Counted from the stretch's first letter, positions 1 through 8,835 are shown. The stretch is DNA of 32,316 bases from an uncultured Atopobium sp. (GCA_938045565.1 CALIAZ010000009.1:1-32316), one strand, 5' to 3'. Made by a program: numbers and translations. The notes: generated from the sequence alone by a model not told the origin.

Positions 1-99
1 CGCAGGAAGCACACAAACAGGTGATGCAATAGCACCATCGGGGTCACTTACAGCAACCCCGATGCGTACTTCACCAATATCTAGAGCTAAAACGCGCAA
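1..99 (-). CDS. ruvX: RuvX/YqgF Holliday junction resolvase-like protein (5' end only)
   Basis: The minus strand just after the alaS stop encodes an N-terminus reading MRVLALDIGEVRIGVAVSD, the hallmark start of the YqgF/RuvX RNase H-like family, whose first Asp is part of the active site. The family acts in pre-16S rRNA processing and has been proposed to resolve Holliday junctions. The start is a TTG at 97-99, in the same frame as alaS and one codon after its TAA, so no earlier start is possible and translation is probably coupled. About 33 codons are visible; the gene runs off the left edge. alaS followed by ruvX is a common gene order, which supports the call. Confidence 0.85.
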   Translation of the reverse strand, partial: MRVLALDIGEVRIGVAVSDPDGAIASPVCVLPA

Positions 100-102
100 A
101 CG

Positions 103-2748
103 TTACGCACCAAGCTTTGTTCTTGCAGCCTCAAGTGCTGCGTCAATTCCTGTAGCATTTGAACCGCCTGCCTGTGCCATTGCTGGCTTGCCGCCACCGC
201 GACCTCCAACAAGCTCTGCAATCTCTTTGACAATATCTCCTGCCGAGAAACCCGCTGCAACTGCAGAATCAGTTGCACCTGCAAGCAGAGAAACCTTACC
301 GTCAGCGGTTGCGGATGCGATAACGCAAGCAACAGGCTGGCCATCAGATGCATCGCGGATACCATCCCATGCGGAGCGGAGCTCTTTACCAGAAAGGCCC
401 TCGAGCTTAGCAATTACGCAGCTATAGCCATTAAGCTGAACAGCAGACTTAAGTGCTTCTGCCACCTGGTTGCTACCTGCTCCAGTAAGAGCAGCCTCAA
501 GCTTGTGGTTTGCAGTGCGAAGGTCCTGCTGTAGCTGCTCAACACGGTCTGCAACAGCAGAAGAACGAACCTTCAGAGCCGCCGCAACCTCATCAAGCTG
601 AGCCAAGCGCTCATCAACGTATTCAATAGCGCCCATAGAGGTTACAGCCTCAATACGCCTTGAGTTAGAACCAACGGAGCTCTCAGAAATAATCTTGAAG
701 AGACCAAGGTCAGCAGTGTTGCGAGCATGAGTACCACCGCAGAGCTCGCGAGAGAATGGAGTGTCTTCTGCGCCAGCAGAAACTACACGTACGACATCAC
801 CGTACTTCTCGCCAAAGAGTGCAACAGCACCAGCAGCCTTTGCGTCTTCGATGCTCATAATCTGAGTGACAACAGGTTTAGCAGCAAAGATTTCTGCGTT
901 TACCATGCCCTCAATGCGATCAAGCTCATCTTTGGTAAGAGCCTCAAAGTGCGTAAAGTCAAAGCGCATACGATCTGGGGCAACAAGAGAACCAGCCTGG
1001 TTAACGTGATCTCCCAGAACCTTCTTGAGTGCTGCGTCAAGGAGGTGCGTTGCCGTGTGGTTGCGGCGAATGAGCTCACGACGGCCAGCGTCAATGGTTG
1101 CGGTGACAGAATCACCAACAGAGAGCGTGCCCTCCTCTACCACGCCAACGTGGGACTCAAGGCCACCGTCGCGATGCTTGGTGTCAGTCACGTGAACGTA
1201 GAGACCAGGAGCCGTCAGCTTGCCGGTGTCACCAACCTGGCCACCCATCTCTGCATAGAAAGGTGTGCGATCAAGTACAACCTCAACCTCGGAACCTGCA
1301 GCAGCAGACTCAACCTCCTGTCCGTCCTGAACAAGAGCGACAACACGAACGCCGGAGAGCTCGTTGTTGTCGTAGCCGTCAAAGACGGTCTCATCAAGGC
1401 GGTCAGAGAGAGCTACCCAGATGCTCTGAGCATTACCCCAGGCATCACGGTTAGCAGATGCACGAGCGCGCTCGCGCTGCTCTGTCATTGCAGCGTCAAA
1501 AGCGTCCATGTCAACAACGTGACCCGCATTTGCAGCAATCTCACGAGTAAGATCAATAGGGAATCCGTAGGTATCGTGCAGAAGGAATGCAACCTCACCA
1601 GAAAGCTGTGCGCCATCCTCAAGCTGCTCAAGCTCGGCGGTGAGCTTGGACTCGCCTGCGTCAAGCGTAGCGCCAAAGCGCTCCTCTTCTGCAGTCAAAA
1701 TGCCATCGATAAGAGCGCTCTTCTCGACAAGCTCTGGATACTCTGCGCCAAGAAGAACGGCAACCTCATGTGCGTACTCTGCCATAAAGGTGCCCTGGAT
1801 GCCCAGCAGGCGGCCGTGGTAGACGGCGCGACGGAGCAGACGGCGAAGGATGTAGCTTCTACCCTCATTGCCAGGAAGAATGCCGTCGCCAATCATAAAG
1901 GTAACTGCACGAGAGTGGTCTGCAAGAATGCGCAGACTGCGGTCAATCTCGTCAGTTGAGTGATACTTCTTACCAGAGAGTTTCTCGCCCAAAGAGATGA
2001 GGGAACGCATGATGTCACCCTCGTAGTTGGTGCCCTCATGCTGCATGATAGCTGCAATACGCTCAAGACCCATGCCGGTATCGATGTTGCGGTGAGGAAG
2101 CTCAGGCAGGGAACCATCTTCCTGGCGGTCAAACTGAGTAAAGACAAGGTTCCAGAACTCAAGATAGCGGTTGCCATCGTCTCCAGGGGCCTCTCCCTCA
2201 AACTCAGGACCCTGGTCAAAGTAAATCTCGGAGCAAGGACCGCAAGGACCAGTTGGACCAGCTGCCCAGAAGTTGTCCTCTTCGCCCAGACGGGTGATGT
2301 GGTCTTCTGCTACGCCAAGAGACTTCCAGATCTCAATTGCCTCATCGTCGTCAGTAAAGACAGTAAAGTACAGACGATCAAGAGGCAGACCCAAGTGCTC
2401 TGGAGAAGAAATAAACTCCATTGCCCAAGTACATGCGTCGCGCTTGGTGTAGCCACCAAAGGAGAAGTTACCCAGCATCTCAAAGAATGAGAGGTGGCGA
2501 GAGTCACCAATGTTGTCAATATCGTTAGTACGAAGGCACTTCTGGCAGGATGTAGCGCCGATCTCCTTCATAGTCTTGATGCCCTGATAATACTCCTTGA
2601 ACTGGTTCATGCCAGCATTAGCAAGAAGCAGCGAAGGGTCAGAAGGCACCAGAGATGAAGAAGGATAGCGCTTGCAACCCTTGCTCTCAAAGAAGCTTAG
2701 GAAGTCCTCACGAATCTCTGCTGTTTTCATTGTTTTATAGTCAGCCAT
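103..2748 (-). CDS. alaS: Alanine--tRNA ligase
   Basis: This is alanyl-tRNA synthetase of 881 residues, the usual length, which charges tRNA-Ala in the cytoplasm. The class II catalytic core is at the N-terminus (FFESKGCKRYPSSSLVP, then GPTGPCGPCSEI). The editing domain carries its zinc motif HTATH (around residue 565) and CGGTH (around 665). The C-terminal C-Ala/DHHA1 part ends with a glycine-rich GGRGGGKPAMAQAGG segment. The start chosen is the ATG at 2748, preceded by GGAGAAG at a 7-nt gap; an in-frame TTG at 2769 upstream has no comparable site. It lies 25 nt after the AI-2E-type transporter and 3 nt before ruvX, so it appears to be part of the sigma-factor operon. Long open frames antisense to it are shadows. 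Confidence 0.97.
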   Translation of the reverse strand: MADYKTMKTAEIREDFLSFFESKGCKRYPSSSLVPSDPSLLLANAGMNQFKEYYQGIKTMKEIGATSCQKCLRTNDIDNIGDSRHLSFFEMLGNFSFGGYTKRDACTWAMEFISSPEHLGLPLDRLYFTVFTDDDEAIEIWKSLGVAEDHITRLGEEDNFWAAGPTGPCGPCSEIYFDQGPEFEGEAPGDDGNRYLEFWNLVFTQFDRQEDGSLPELPHRNIDTGMGLERIAAIMQHEGTNYEGDIMRSLISLGEKLSGKKYHSTDEIDRSLRILADHSRAVTFMIGDGILPGNEGRSYILRRLLRRAVYHGRLLGIQGTFMAEYAHEVAVLLGAEYPELVEKSALIDGILTAEEERFGATLDAGESKLTAELEQLEDGAQLSGEVAFLLHDTYGFPIDLTREIAANAGHVVDMDAFDAAMTEQRERARASANRDAWGNAQSIWVALSDRLDETVFDGYDNNELSGVRVVALVQDGQEVESAAAGSEVEVVLDRTPFYAEMGGQVGDTGKLTAPGLYVHVTDTKHRDGGLESHVGVVEEGTLSVGDSVTATIDAGRRELIRRNHTATHLLDAALKKVLGDHVNQAGSLVAPDRMRFDFTHFEALTKDELDRIEGMVNAEIFAAKPVVTQIMSIEDAKAAGAVALFGEKYGDVVRVVSAGAEDTPFSRELCGGTHARNTADLGLFKIISESSVGSNSRRIEAVTSMGAIEYVDERLAQLDEVAAALKVRSSAVADRVEQLQQDLRTANHKLEAALTGAGSNQVAEALKSAVQLNGYSCVIAKLEGLSGKELRSAWDGIRDASDGQPVACVIASATADGKVSLLAGATDSAVAAGFSAGDIVKEIAELVGGRGGGKPAMAQAGGSNATGIDAALEAARTKLGA

Positions 2749-2773
2749 AAAGTACTTCTCCGTATTCAAATAA

Positions 2774-4156
2774 CTACTCTTTTGTACTGTCTGAGTCTAC
2801 CGCATCTGACGATGGTTTATCTGGTTCCTTAGTAACTTCTTGAGTATTCCTAAAAAGTAACTGAGAAAAATCATGACCAAGAATCTTTGGTGCGGGAATT
2901 GACGACTTACTGCGCACATGAGCCGTAGTATCTTGATCAACAAGACGTGATTCCTCAAAGAACTTTGGATCGTCCAGAGCGTCATATTCTGGAAGAATGG
3001 CGCCTGTCTCATCCACATATTGCGTAGAGTTAAAAAGTGCGCCATTTGGCGAGACAATCTGTCTACCTGAATACTTCTCAAAGAAGTACACAAAAATACC
3101 TCTTAGAGCCGCAGTCAAAGGAATAGCAAGAATAGTTCCAACCACTCCGCCAAGAGCACTACCAATAACAATGCCGACGAGTGAAAGGCCCGGATGGACT
3201 TTGACGCTGGTTGCCATAACCAAAGGTGAAAGCACGTTATCAACAACGTTTTGAGCAACCATCAAGATAACAATGGTCCATACGGTCATGATGGGGTCTA
3301 CCAAAATGCTCAGAATCAGAGCAGTGCCTGCCGAGAAAACCGGTCCAACTACAGGAATAATGTGAAAAATTCCTGTGACCATACCAATAAGAGCAGCATA
3401 AGGGTTACCTAAAATCAAACAACCAAAGTACACAAGAACGCCATTAACCGCAGAGGTAATGATGGTTCCACGCATATAGCCACTGGTAGATCTACTCAAG
3501 ATTGCAAGAATAAGCCTGAATTCATTCTCTTTTTGAGGACCAGCAATAATGGCCATCTCACGAACAATAACGGGATAATCTTTAGCTAACCAATAAGCAA
3601 GCACCAGGCCTAAGAAGAAGACCATAAGTTGGTTTGCCATAGAAGAGATGTTGCCTAAAGCAGATGTGGAAAGCCAACTCAAAATACCAGAAGCAACTGA
3701 TATTCCAATACTTGATGCCTGTTCAATTGCAAGTTCTACCGTCTGCCTAACGGCAGGGTTGCTCTGAGTGTCAAAGTTCTGCCAAAACTCCCTTGCCATT
3801 GCTCCTATCTGACTAGCATACGAAGGAGCGTTTCTGAGTAGCGTAGTAAGCTCAAGTACCAATGGCTGGGCAATGAGAATAAGAAATCCTACTAGCACAA
3901 TGAGCGTAAGAACAAGAGCTATAAGAGCAGAGATGCCACGTGGCACTCCCCTGTCTTCAAGCCAATTAGTAACAGGGCTACAGACAAACGCAACAATAGC
4001 GCCAATAGCTAGCAGCTCAACAGCCTGTCCCAGGATGCCCAGAACATACAGCGCAAGTGAAAACAATGCAGCCAGACCAATGGCTGTCCACACCATTAAG
4101 CCACGCTGTTTCCATCTCTGAACCGGATCGAAAAAATTTTGATGCTTTTGATCCAT
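2774..4156 (-). CDS. AI-2E family (PF01594) transporter, permease-like membrane protein
   Basis: A 460-residue polytopic membrane protein of the AI-2E/PerM family. Hydrophobic segments cluster at about residues 19-42, 46-67 and 74-103. A long periplasmic-type stretch follows, then a second dense block from about 150 to 355 containing the family-like GIFHIIPVVGPVFSAG and NVVDNVLSPLVMA segments. The last 100 residues are hydrophilic and acidic. The family is mostly uncharacterised and substrates vary (some members are sodium/proton antiporters), so autoinducer transport should not be assumed. Its ATG shares one base with the TAA of the sigma factor (TAATG), which indicates translational coupling; alaS follows after 25 nt. 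Confidence 0.88.
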   Translation of the reverse strand: MDQKHQNFFDPVQRWKQRGLMVWTAIGLAALFSLALYVLGILGQAVELLAIGAIVAFVCSPVTNWLEDRGVPRGISALIALVLTLIVLVGFLILIAQPLVLELTTLLRNAPSYASQIGAMAREFWQNFDTQSNPAVRQTVELAIEQASSIGISVASGILSWLSTSALGNISSMANQLMVFFLGLVLAYWLAKDYPVIVREMAIIAGPQKENEFRLILAILSRSTSGYMRGTIITSAVNGVLVYFGCLILGNPYAALIGMVTGIFHIIPVVGPVFSAGTALILSILVDPIMTVWTIVILMVAQNVVDNVLSPLVMATSVKVHPGLSLVGIVIGSALGGVVGTILAIPLTAALRGIFVYFFEKYSGRQIVSPNGALFNSTQYVDETGAILPEYDALDDPKFFEESRLVDQDTTAHVRSKSSIPAPKILGHDFSQLLFRNTQEVTKEPDKPSSDAVDSDSTKE

Positions 4157-5010
4157 TAACGGTTCACGCTTTCTGGGTCAATCTTTTCTTGAATACGCTT
4201 TAAGGTGCGACGAAGCAGCCTTGAAACCTGCACCTGAGAGATGTTGAGTTTCTCCGCAATCTCTACCTGGGTAAGGCCTTCAACAAAACGCATGCGGATA
4301 ATCTCTTGCTCTCGTGGCGAGAAATCCCTGATAGCCTCTTCAAGAACAATGCGGTCATCTGAACCAGCAAGATCTTCATCTTCGGTTACATACTGATCAA
4401 TGATTGAAGGAGTCTCGTCTCCATCAGCGCCAGAGCCGCCTCCCTCAAGAGGAACAGAGCTATAAGCACTGGAAGACTCCATAGCCTCAAGAACCTCTTC
4501 AACATTAGTATCAAGACGCTGGGCAATTTCTTCAATTGAAGGGCTTCTTTGCAGCTCTTTAGTCAAGTCATCAGTAACCTGATTAATCTTGGACGAAAGC
4601 TCCTGCAAACGTCGAGGAACACGTACTGACCAGCCCTTATCACGGAAGTGACGCTTAATTTCTCCCATGATGGTTGGCGTTGCATACGTTGTAAATTCAA
4701 GACCTCGATCAGGTTCAAACCTATCAATTGCTTTAATAAGTCCAATGGTTCCCACCTGAATCAGATCATCAAGGGGTTCTCCACGGTTTTTGAACTTAGA
4801 AGCCAAAAAGCGCACGAGATTTAAGTGACTCACAATGAGCTGGTCTCTTACCTCAGGATCTTTTGTTTCTTTATATTGGGCAAAGAGCTGGCGCGTTCTA
4901 TCTTTATCCCAGGCCGGGGTACCTTTAGAAGCACGACGAGCAGCTCTTCTTGCGGCTTTCTGCTCTTCTGCAGATGCCTGTACTGCCTCGTTTGCTTCAG
5001 GTTTAGGCAT
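4156..5010 (-). CDS. SigB/SigF/SigG-family RNA polymerase sigma factor
   Basis: A sigma-70 group 3 factor of about 284 residues. Region 2 is clear (HLNLVRFLASKFKNRGEPLDD, GTIGLIKAIDRFEPDRG, then FTTYATPTIMGEIKRHFRDKGW, typical of SigB/SigF). Region 3 follows (VPRRLQELSSKINQVTDDL). The C-terminus has a region 4 helix-turn-helix (LTQVEIAEKLNISQVQVSRLLRR). The N-terminal 40 residues are Ala/Lys/Arg-rich and look disordered. The ATG at 5010 has GGCGG 5 nt upstream; a GTG at 5016 is an alternative. It overlaps the upstream RsbW-like gene by 8 nt, the classic anti-sigma/sigma arrangement, so it is probably held inactive until a stress signal. No RsbV/SpoIIAA-type antagonist is in the window. Confidence 0.93.
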   Translation of the reverse strand: MPKPEANEAVQASAEEQKAARRAARRASKGTPAWDKDRTRQLFAQYKETKDPEVRDQLIVSHLNLVRFLASKFKNRGEPLDDLIQVGTIGLIKAIDRFEPDRGLEFTTYATPTIMGEIKRHFRDKGWSVRVPRRLQELSSKINQVTDDLTKELQRSPSIEEIAQRLDTNVEEVLEAMESSSAYSSVPLEGGGSGADGDETPSIIDQYVTEDEDLAGSDDRIVLEEAIRDFSPREQEIIRMRFVEGLTQVEIAEKLNISQVQVSRLLRRTLKRIQEKIDPESVNR

Positions 5011-5386
5011 GTGCACCGCCAGAAGTCTTTACAAGATGAAGCGTGTAACCATCATCGCTGAGCTCAAACTGGTCACAAATAGCAGAGAGCAGTAGCTCCA
5101 CAAGCTCGAGTGGCTGAGAATTATCTGTCTCAGACTCAACTGGATCTTCATCACCCAAATCAAAATCAATAGCCATAGTATTGTCTTCGAGGGTGAACGT
5201 AATATCTACAGAGTCTTTCTGAGTGCCACAAGCAAAGACAAAGCCCTCTTCTGCGGCCATTTTGACATCTTCAAGCTCATCAACGTTCATCTTGCACAAA
5301 ACAGCAAGATTAGCAGCCATCATTCTGACTGAACGAGCAAATGTTGGATCTGCTGGAGCGGAAAGCTCAACAATTTTTTGTGCCAT
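5003..5386 (-). CDS. RsbW/SpoIIAB-like anti-sigma factor with degenerate ATP site
   Basis: A 127-residue protein upstream of, and overlapping, the sigma gene. The N-terminal half aligns by eye with SpoIIAB/RsbW (FARSVRMMAANLAV..., DELEDVKMAAEEG..., VDITFTLED), so it is assigned to the GHKL anti-sigma family. The N-box Glu is kept, but the Asn that holds Mg-ATP in SEAxTN is Phe (EEGFVF). The DxGxG loop reads DLGDEDP, and the second Gly-rich loop is absent. The protein may therefore bind sigma without working as a serine kinase. The start is the ATG at 5386, six nt after the DUF948-like gene. The sigma-binding role is inferred from gene order. Confidence 0.75.
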   Translation of the reverse strand: MAQKIVELSAPADPTFARSVRMMAANLAVLCKMNVDELEDVKMAAEEGFVFACGTQKDSVDITFTLEDNTMAIDFDLGDEDPVESETDNSQPLELVELLLSAICDQFELSDDGYTLHLVKTSGGAHA

Positions 5387-5392
5387 TACAAT

Positions 5393-6004
5393 TTACTCCT
5401 CAGTCTTCTGAGAAGGCTCAGAACCGTACTCAATATAGAACTGCTCAGTGCGAGCAGGCTTAGAATGCTTTGTCTTATCCTGAGAAAGCAAAGGGAGCTC
5501 TTCAAGGTACTCTTGAGCACGCTGTGCACTCTGCTGAGCTGTTGCAGTTGCACCACTCAAGCGTGCCTGAGCAGCCTCAGCAAGCTTAGAAGGATTCAAA
5601 GATCCACCGAGGCCAGTTCCCAGCTTTGAAACAGACTCAACAACACCTGTAACAGCATCACTTGCAGCTTTGCTGACAGTGGCAGTTACGGCTGATGCTG
5701 CACCAGAAACGGTTGCTACGTCACCAAGAACTACATTGAGGCTCTCAAGGGATGTATTAGCGTTCTCCGCAGCCTCATCAACCTTCTGCATAAGTGCAGG
5801 TAGCTGCTTAACAGTTGGATCAAGCTCATCAACCATGCCATCAATCTTTGAAATAACAGGCTGAATCTGCTCAATAGTGTTGTTAGCTGAGAGTGTAATC
5901 TCAGTTATTGACTTTCTTGTTGTTCTTAGGGTCAGAGCAACCTCGACAATAGCCCAAACACCAGCTACGGTTAAGACTACAAGGGCAATCTGTAGGTAAT
6001 CCAT
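5393..6004 (-). CDS. DUF948-like membrane-anchored coiled-coil protein
   Basis: 203 residues. One N-terminal transmembrane segment (about residues 5-25, LQIALVVLTVAGVWAIVEVAL) is followed by a long helical, Ser/Thr/Ala-rich region with repeated short motifs (ISKIDGMVDELDPTVKQLPALMQKVDEAAENANTSL split over residues 50-85), the pattern of DUF948 proteins. The tail is charged and lacks a second membrane segment. It is the first gene of the sigma operon, with AGGGA about 10 nt before the ATG. No enzymatic function is evident. B. subtilis stress genes include DUF948 proteins, so a general-stress envelope role is possible but unproven. Confidence 0.7.
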   Translation of the reverse strand: MDYLQIALVVLTVAGVWAIVEVALTLRTTRKSITEITLSANNTIEQIQPVISKIDGMVDELDPTVKQLPALMQKVDEAAENANTSLESLNVVLGDVATVSGAASAVTATVSKAASDAVTGVVESVSKLGTGLGGSLNPSKLAEAAQARLSGATATAQQSAQRAQEYLEELPLLSQDKTKHSKPARTEQFYIEYGSEPSQKTEE

Positions 6005-6043
6005 CTATGCCATCCCTCAAAGCTAACGGTTACAGTTCTTTCT

Positions 6044-6049
6044 ATTCTA
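6044..6049 (-). promoter_or_regulatory. Putative -10 box of the sigma-factor operon
   Basis: The minus strand reads CTCGGGTAGAATAG, a good match to the actinobacterial -10 pattern gngTAnaaTng. It gives a leader of roughly 33 nt before the DUF948-like ATG. No convincing -35 hexamer is present at 16-18 nt. The spacer holds a 10-bp perfect palindrome GAGCGCGCTC (6056-6065) that could be an operator. Confidence 0.45.
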
Positions 6050-6095
6050 CCCGAGGAGCGCGCTCTTAATGCTCCCACTTAGGTAATTCAAAATC

Positions 6096-7427
6096 CTAAG
6101 CTTCCTCGTGACGATCACGCTCTGTAGCTGCAATTCTCCACGCTTCCCAACCTCTTGGAGATGGCGAGAAGAACGCACCACGTTCAAGTCCTTCTGGAAG
6201 GTAACGCTGTTCAATCCATCCCCCAGGATAATTGTGAGGATAGAGGTAGTTACCATACTCTTCAGAACCCGGGCGTGTACGATCCCTTAAGTAACTTGGA
6301 ACTTCTCGCCTAGGACCTGTTCTTACCTCATGAAGCGCTGCATCAATACCTGCTTCTGCAGCGTTGGATTTTGGAGCAAGTGCCATATAAATAACTGCTT
6401 GGGCAAGGTTAATTCTGCACTCAGGGTAACCAATGACCTCGGCTGACCTAAATGCTGCATGTGCAATAAGCAGCGCCTGCGGGTCAGCATTGCCAATGTC
6501 CTCTGAAGCCAAAATCATAATGCGGCGAGCGATAAATTTAGGATCTTCACCTGCATCGATCATGCGCGCAAGCCAATACAGCGCTGCGTCAGGGTCTGAG
6601 CCTCGCATAGACTTAATAAACGCAGAGATAATGTCATAGTGCATATCTCCTGCTTTGTCATATGGAAGTCCGCGGCGAGGATTTGCCTCAAGAACATTCT
6701 GCTTGGTAATAACAAGCGGCTCAGATGCATTGCCATCTGCAGATTCTGGAACGTCAACCATCTGAGAAGCAAGCTCCAGAGAGGTTAAAGCCGCACGGCC
6801 ATCTCCGCCCGCAAGTGTCACAATCTCTTTGCGAGCATCTTCTTCCAAGACAAATGCACCAGCCAGACCGTCTTCTGACTCAAGCGCTCGCTGAATAAGC
6901 TCATCGATTGCCGCATCTGACAATGCATGCAGTTCCACTACACGAGAGCGAGAAATCAGAGCGCTGTTAACCTCAAAGTAAGGGTTTTCTGTAGTAGCAC
7001 CAATAAGAACAACAATTCTATCTTCTACTGCGTGAAGCAGGGCGTCTTGCTGAGAGCGCGTAAAACGATGAATCTCATCAATGAACAGAATGGTTCTTCT
7101 ACCTGCTGTTAAAAGCCTTGACTCTGCAGCCTCAATCTCTCTGCGAAGGTCTTTAACAGTGCCCGTAATTGCGGATACTTCCACAAACTCTGCGTGCGTT
7201 GTATGAGCGATGATGCGCGCAAGTGTGGTCTTACCAGTACCAGCCGGGCCGTACAACAAAACAGATGAGAGCGTATCGTGCTCGATGGCCTTACGCAGCC
7301 ATGAGCCAGAACCAACCGCATCTTCCTGACCCACGTATCCATCAAGCGTGGTAGGACGCATGCGAGCTGCAAGTGGTGCATTAGCTTTTTTAGCGGCACG
7401 TTCCATGCCAGAAAATAAAGTATCCAT
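6096..7427 (-). CDS. rarA: Replication-associated recombination protein A (RarA/MgsA AAA+ ATPase)
   Basis: 443 residues, normal for RarA, a clamp-loader-like ATPase that acts at stalled replication forks. Walker A GPAGTGKT is at residues 60-67 and Walker B ILFIDEIHR ends near 121. The sensor region GATTENPYFEVNSALISRSRV is diagnostic of the family. The C-terminal tetramerisation domain contains AFIKSMRGSDPDAALYWLARM and NYPGGWIEQRYLP. The ATG at 7427 is only 7 nt from a good -10 box, and no Shine-Dalgarno sequence precedes it, so the mRNA may be leaderless. The stop codon lies within a weak hairpin (6078-6100). Confidence 0.96.
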   Translation of the reverse strand: MDTLFSGMERAAKKANAPLAARMRPTTLDGYVGQEDAVGSGSWLRKAIEHDTLSSVLLYGPAGTGKTTLARIIAHTTHAEFVEVSAITGTVKDLRREIEAAESRLLTAGRRTILFIDEIHRFTRSQQDALLHAVEDRIVVLIGATTENPYFEVNSALISRSRVVELHALSDAAIDELIQRALESEDGLAGAFVLEEDARKEIVTLAGGDGRAALTSLELASQMVDVPESADGNASEPLVITKQNVLEANPRRGLPYDKAGDMHYDIISAFIKSMRGSDPDAALYWLARMIDAGEDPKFIARRIMILASEDIGNADPQALLIAHAAFRSAEVIGYPECRINLAQAVIYMALAPKSNAAEAGIDAALHEVRTGPRREVPSYLRDRTRPGSEEYGNYLYPHNYPGGWIEQRYLPEGLERGAFFSPSPRGWEAWRIAATERDRHEEA

Positions 7428-7433
7428 GCAGCT

Positions 7434-7439
7434 ATTTTA
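7434..7439 (-). promoter_or_regulatory. Putative -10 box of rarA, predicting a leaderless transcript
   Basis: The minus strand reads ACGGGGTAAAATAGC. TAAAAT ends 7 nt before the ATG, so transcription would begin at or next to the A of the start codon. No clear -35 hexamer was found. Confidence 0.45.
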
Positions 7440-7532
7440 CCCCGTCTCAAACATAAAAACTTAGCGAGAAACCCGCTTAACACAAATGCTCTTTAAGTGT
7501 CCGTTTACGACACCGTAACTGACTAACAAACC

Positions 7533-8774
7533 TTACGCACGTACTCCTTCTGCAAAGTAGCTCCTTTTTGGAAAGAGCTCCTGAGCTTCTGGGAAGAGCG
7601 CTTCGCAGGTAGCCACAAAGTAGTCATCAGTCATTGCAGAAATAAAATCAACAACAGTGCGATGTAGGTCACTCTTCCAGTCATACGTATGACCGTACCT
7701 AGAAAGATGTCTACTCACGGGCTCAATATGATGTTTAAAGATTGCAAGGCTCTGATCACCCGATTTAAGTGAAGACAGCTCGTACTCGTACAACTTCTCA
7801 AACAGATGCTTAATGTCTTCAGAGAAATCACCATTAGCCTCTGATGCACTATAAATCTTTTGGTAATTCTCGCGCTTTGCTCGTTTCATCTCTTTAAATG
7901 CTTCTTCTGAGAGAGAAATCTGAGGCTTACCAAAGCTGTTCTGAACAATATCTGCAACAAAAGCAGAGGTAGCCCAAGCGTTATAGGCGCCACCAAGACC
8001 ATCGTCAAACGTTTCTTCTGTTGCGGCGCCTGCACGAAGAGCATCCTGTCTGTCTTTTCCTACATACGCAATAATGTCAGAAATACGCATAACGCAACCT
8101 TCAAGCGTCATAGGGCGCAGGTGAGCAATGACCTGTGGACCTCTCTCCCAGCAATCTTCCACCACCTTGTCAAACTCATCAAAAGTTGAAAGATTACTCA
8201 TTTGAAGTATCTGCTGTTCAAACTCACCGTTGTGGCAAATCACTCCATCAAGTGTCTGCAAAGAAAGATTTCTTGCATAGAGACCGTCAAGTACCCGCAC
8301 GCTTTGTACGTTGTGGAAAAACCAACGACCCGTTTGCTCGTGATAAATATCATTGAGAAAATACTCCCCTGCATGACCAAAGGGGGTATGACCCACGTCA
8401 TGACCAAGAGCAATTGCTTCAATCAAATCAAGGTTGAGACCCAGCGCACGTCCAATATCTTTAGCAACTCTACAAACAAGCTGTTCATGAAGGCCACGAC
8501 GCGTAATATCATCATGTGCACGGAACGAGAAAACCTGTGTTTTGCCATTTAGCCTGTTATACGCAGGGGTGTGCATAATTTTCTCGACATCTCGCATAAA
8601 AGCAGGACGCAAAAGCGATGCCTGATCATGGGTGGAGTCTCGGCGGATGATGTCTTCATTTTTACACGCGTAAGGACTTAAGGTGCCCTTAGCTATTTGC
8701 TCAGCCACAAGGGCCTGAGTTTCTTCTGAAAGTTGCCCGGTCATATGAGGTACAAAAGGATTAGTGATGTTCAT
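7533..8774 (-). CDS. dGTP triphosphohydrolase-like HD-domain protein
   Basis: 413 residues. The N-terminal segment has YNRLNGKTQVF, the substrate-binding motif of dGTPases. A metal-binding HD core follows (H96, then H125-D126 in ALGHDVGHTPFGH). This family hydrolyses deoxynucleoside triphosphates to the nucleoside and triphosphate, controlling the dNTP pool. The match to dGTPase/SAMHD1-like enzymes is clear, but the preferred nucleotide cannot be read from sequence. The start is the ATG at 8774 with AGAGG 8-9 nt upstream. It sits between rarA and an SGNH esterase; no terminator is visible before rarA. Confidence 0.88.
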   Translation of the reverse strand: MNITNPFVPHMTGQLSEETQALVAEQIAKGTLSPYACKNEDIIRRDSTHDQASLLRPAFMRDVEKIMHTPAYNRLNGKTQVFSFRAHDDITRRGLHEQLVCRVAKDIGRALGLNLDLIEAIALGHDVGHTPFGHAGEYFLNDIYHEQTGRWFFHNVQSVRVLDGLYARNLSLQTLDGVICHNGEFEQQILQMSNLSTFDEFDKVVEDCWERGPQVIAHLRPMTLEGCVMRISDIIAYVGKDRQDALRAGAATEETFDDGLGGAYNAWATSAFVADIVQNSFGKPQISLSEEAFKEMKRAKRENYQKIYSASEANGDFSEDIKHLFEKLYEYELSSLKSGDQSLAIFKHHIEPVSRHLSRYGHTYDWKSDLHRTVVDFISAMTDDYFVATCEALFPEAQELFPKRSYFAEGVRA

Positions 8775-8818
8775 GTGTATCCTCTCTAGATGTTTTTCAC
8801 CTCTAGTGTAGAAGTTTC

Positions 8819-8835
8819 ACCGGACAAAAACTCGT
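8819..8835 (-). promoter_or_regulatory. 17-bp upstream box shared with the htrA-type protease gene
   Basis: The plus strand reads ACCGGACAAAAACTCGT. The same box with one difference (ACCGGACAAAAATTCGT) lies at 25681-25697. In both places it is 11 bp upstream of a -10-like hexamer (TACACT at 8805-8810 here, TAGAAT there) on the minus strand. It may be a shared activator site or an unusual promoter element. Confidence 0.4.

Noticed and set aside
727..1959. 410-codon open frame on the plus strand
   Set aside because: Entirely antisense to alaS, whose motifs are complete. The frame has no ribosome site or recognisable protein.
6041..6060. SigB-type promoter (GTTTAA / GGGTAT) before the sigma operon
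   Set aside because: GGGTAG is present but no matching -35 at 12-15 nt. The housekeeping gngTAnaaTng reading fits better.
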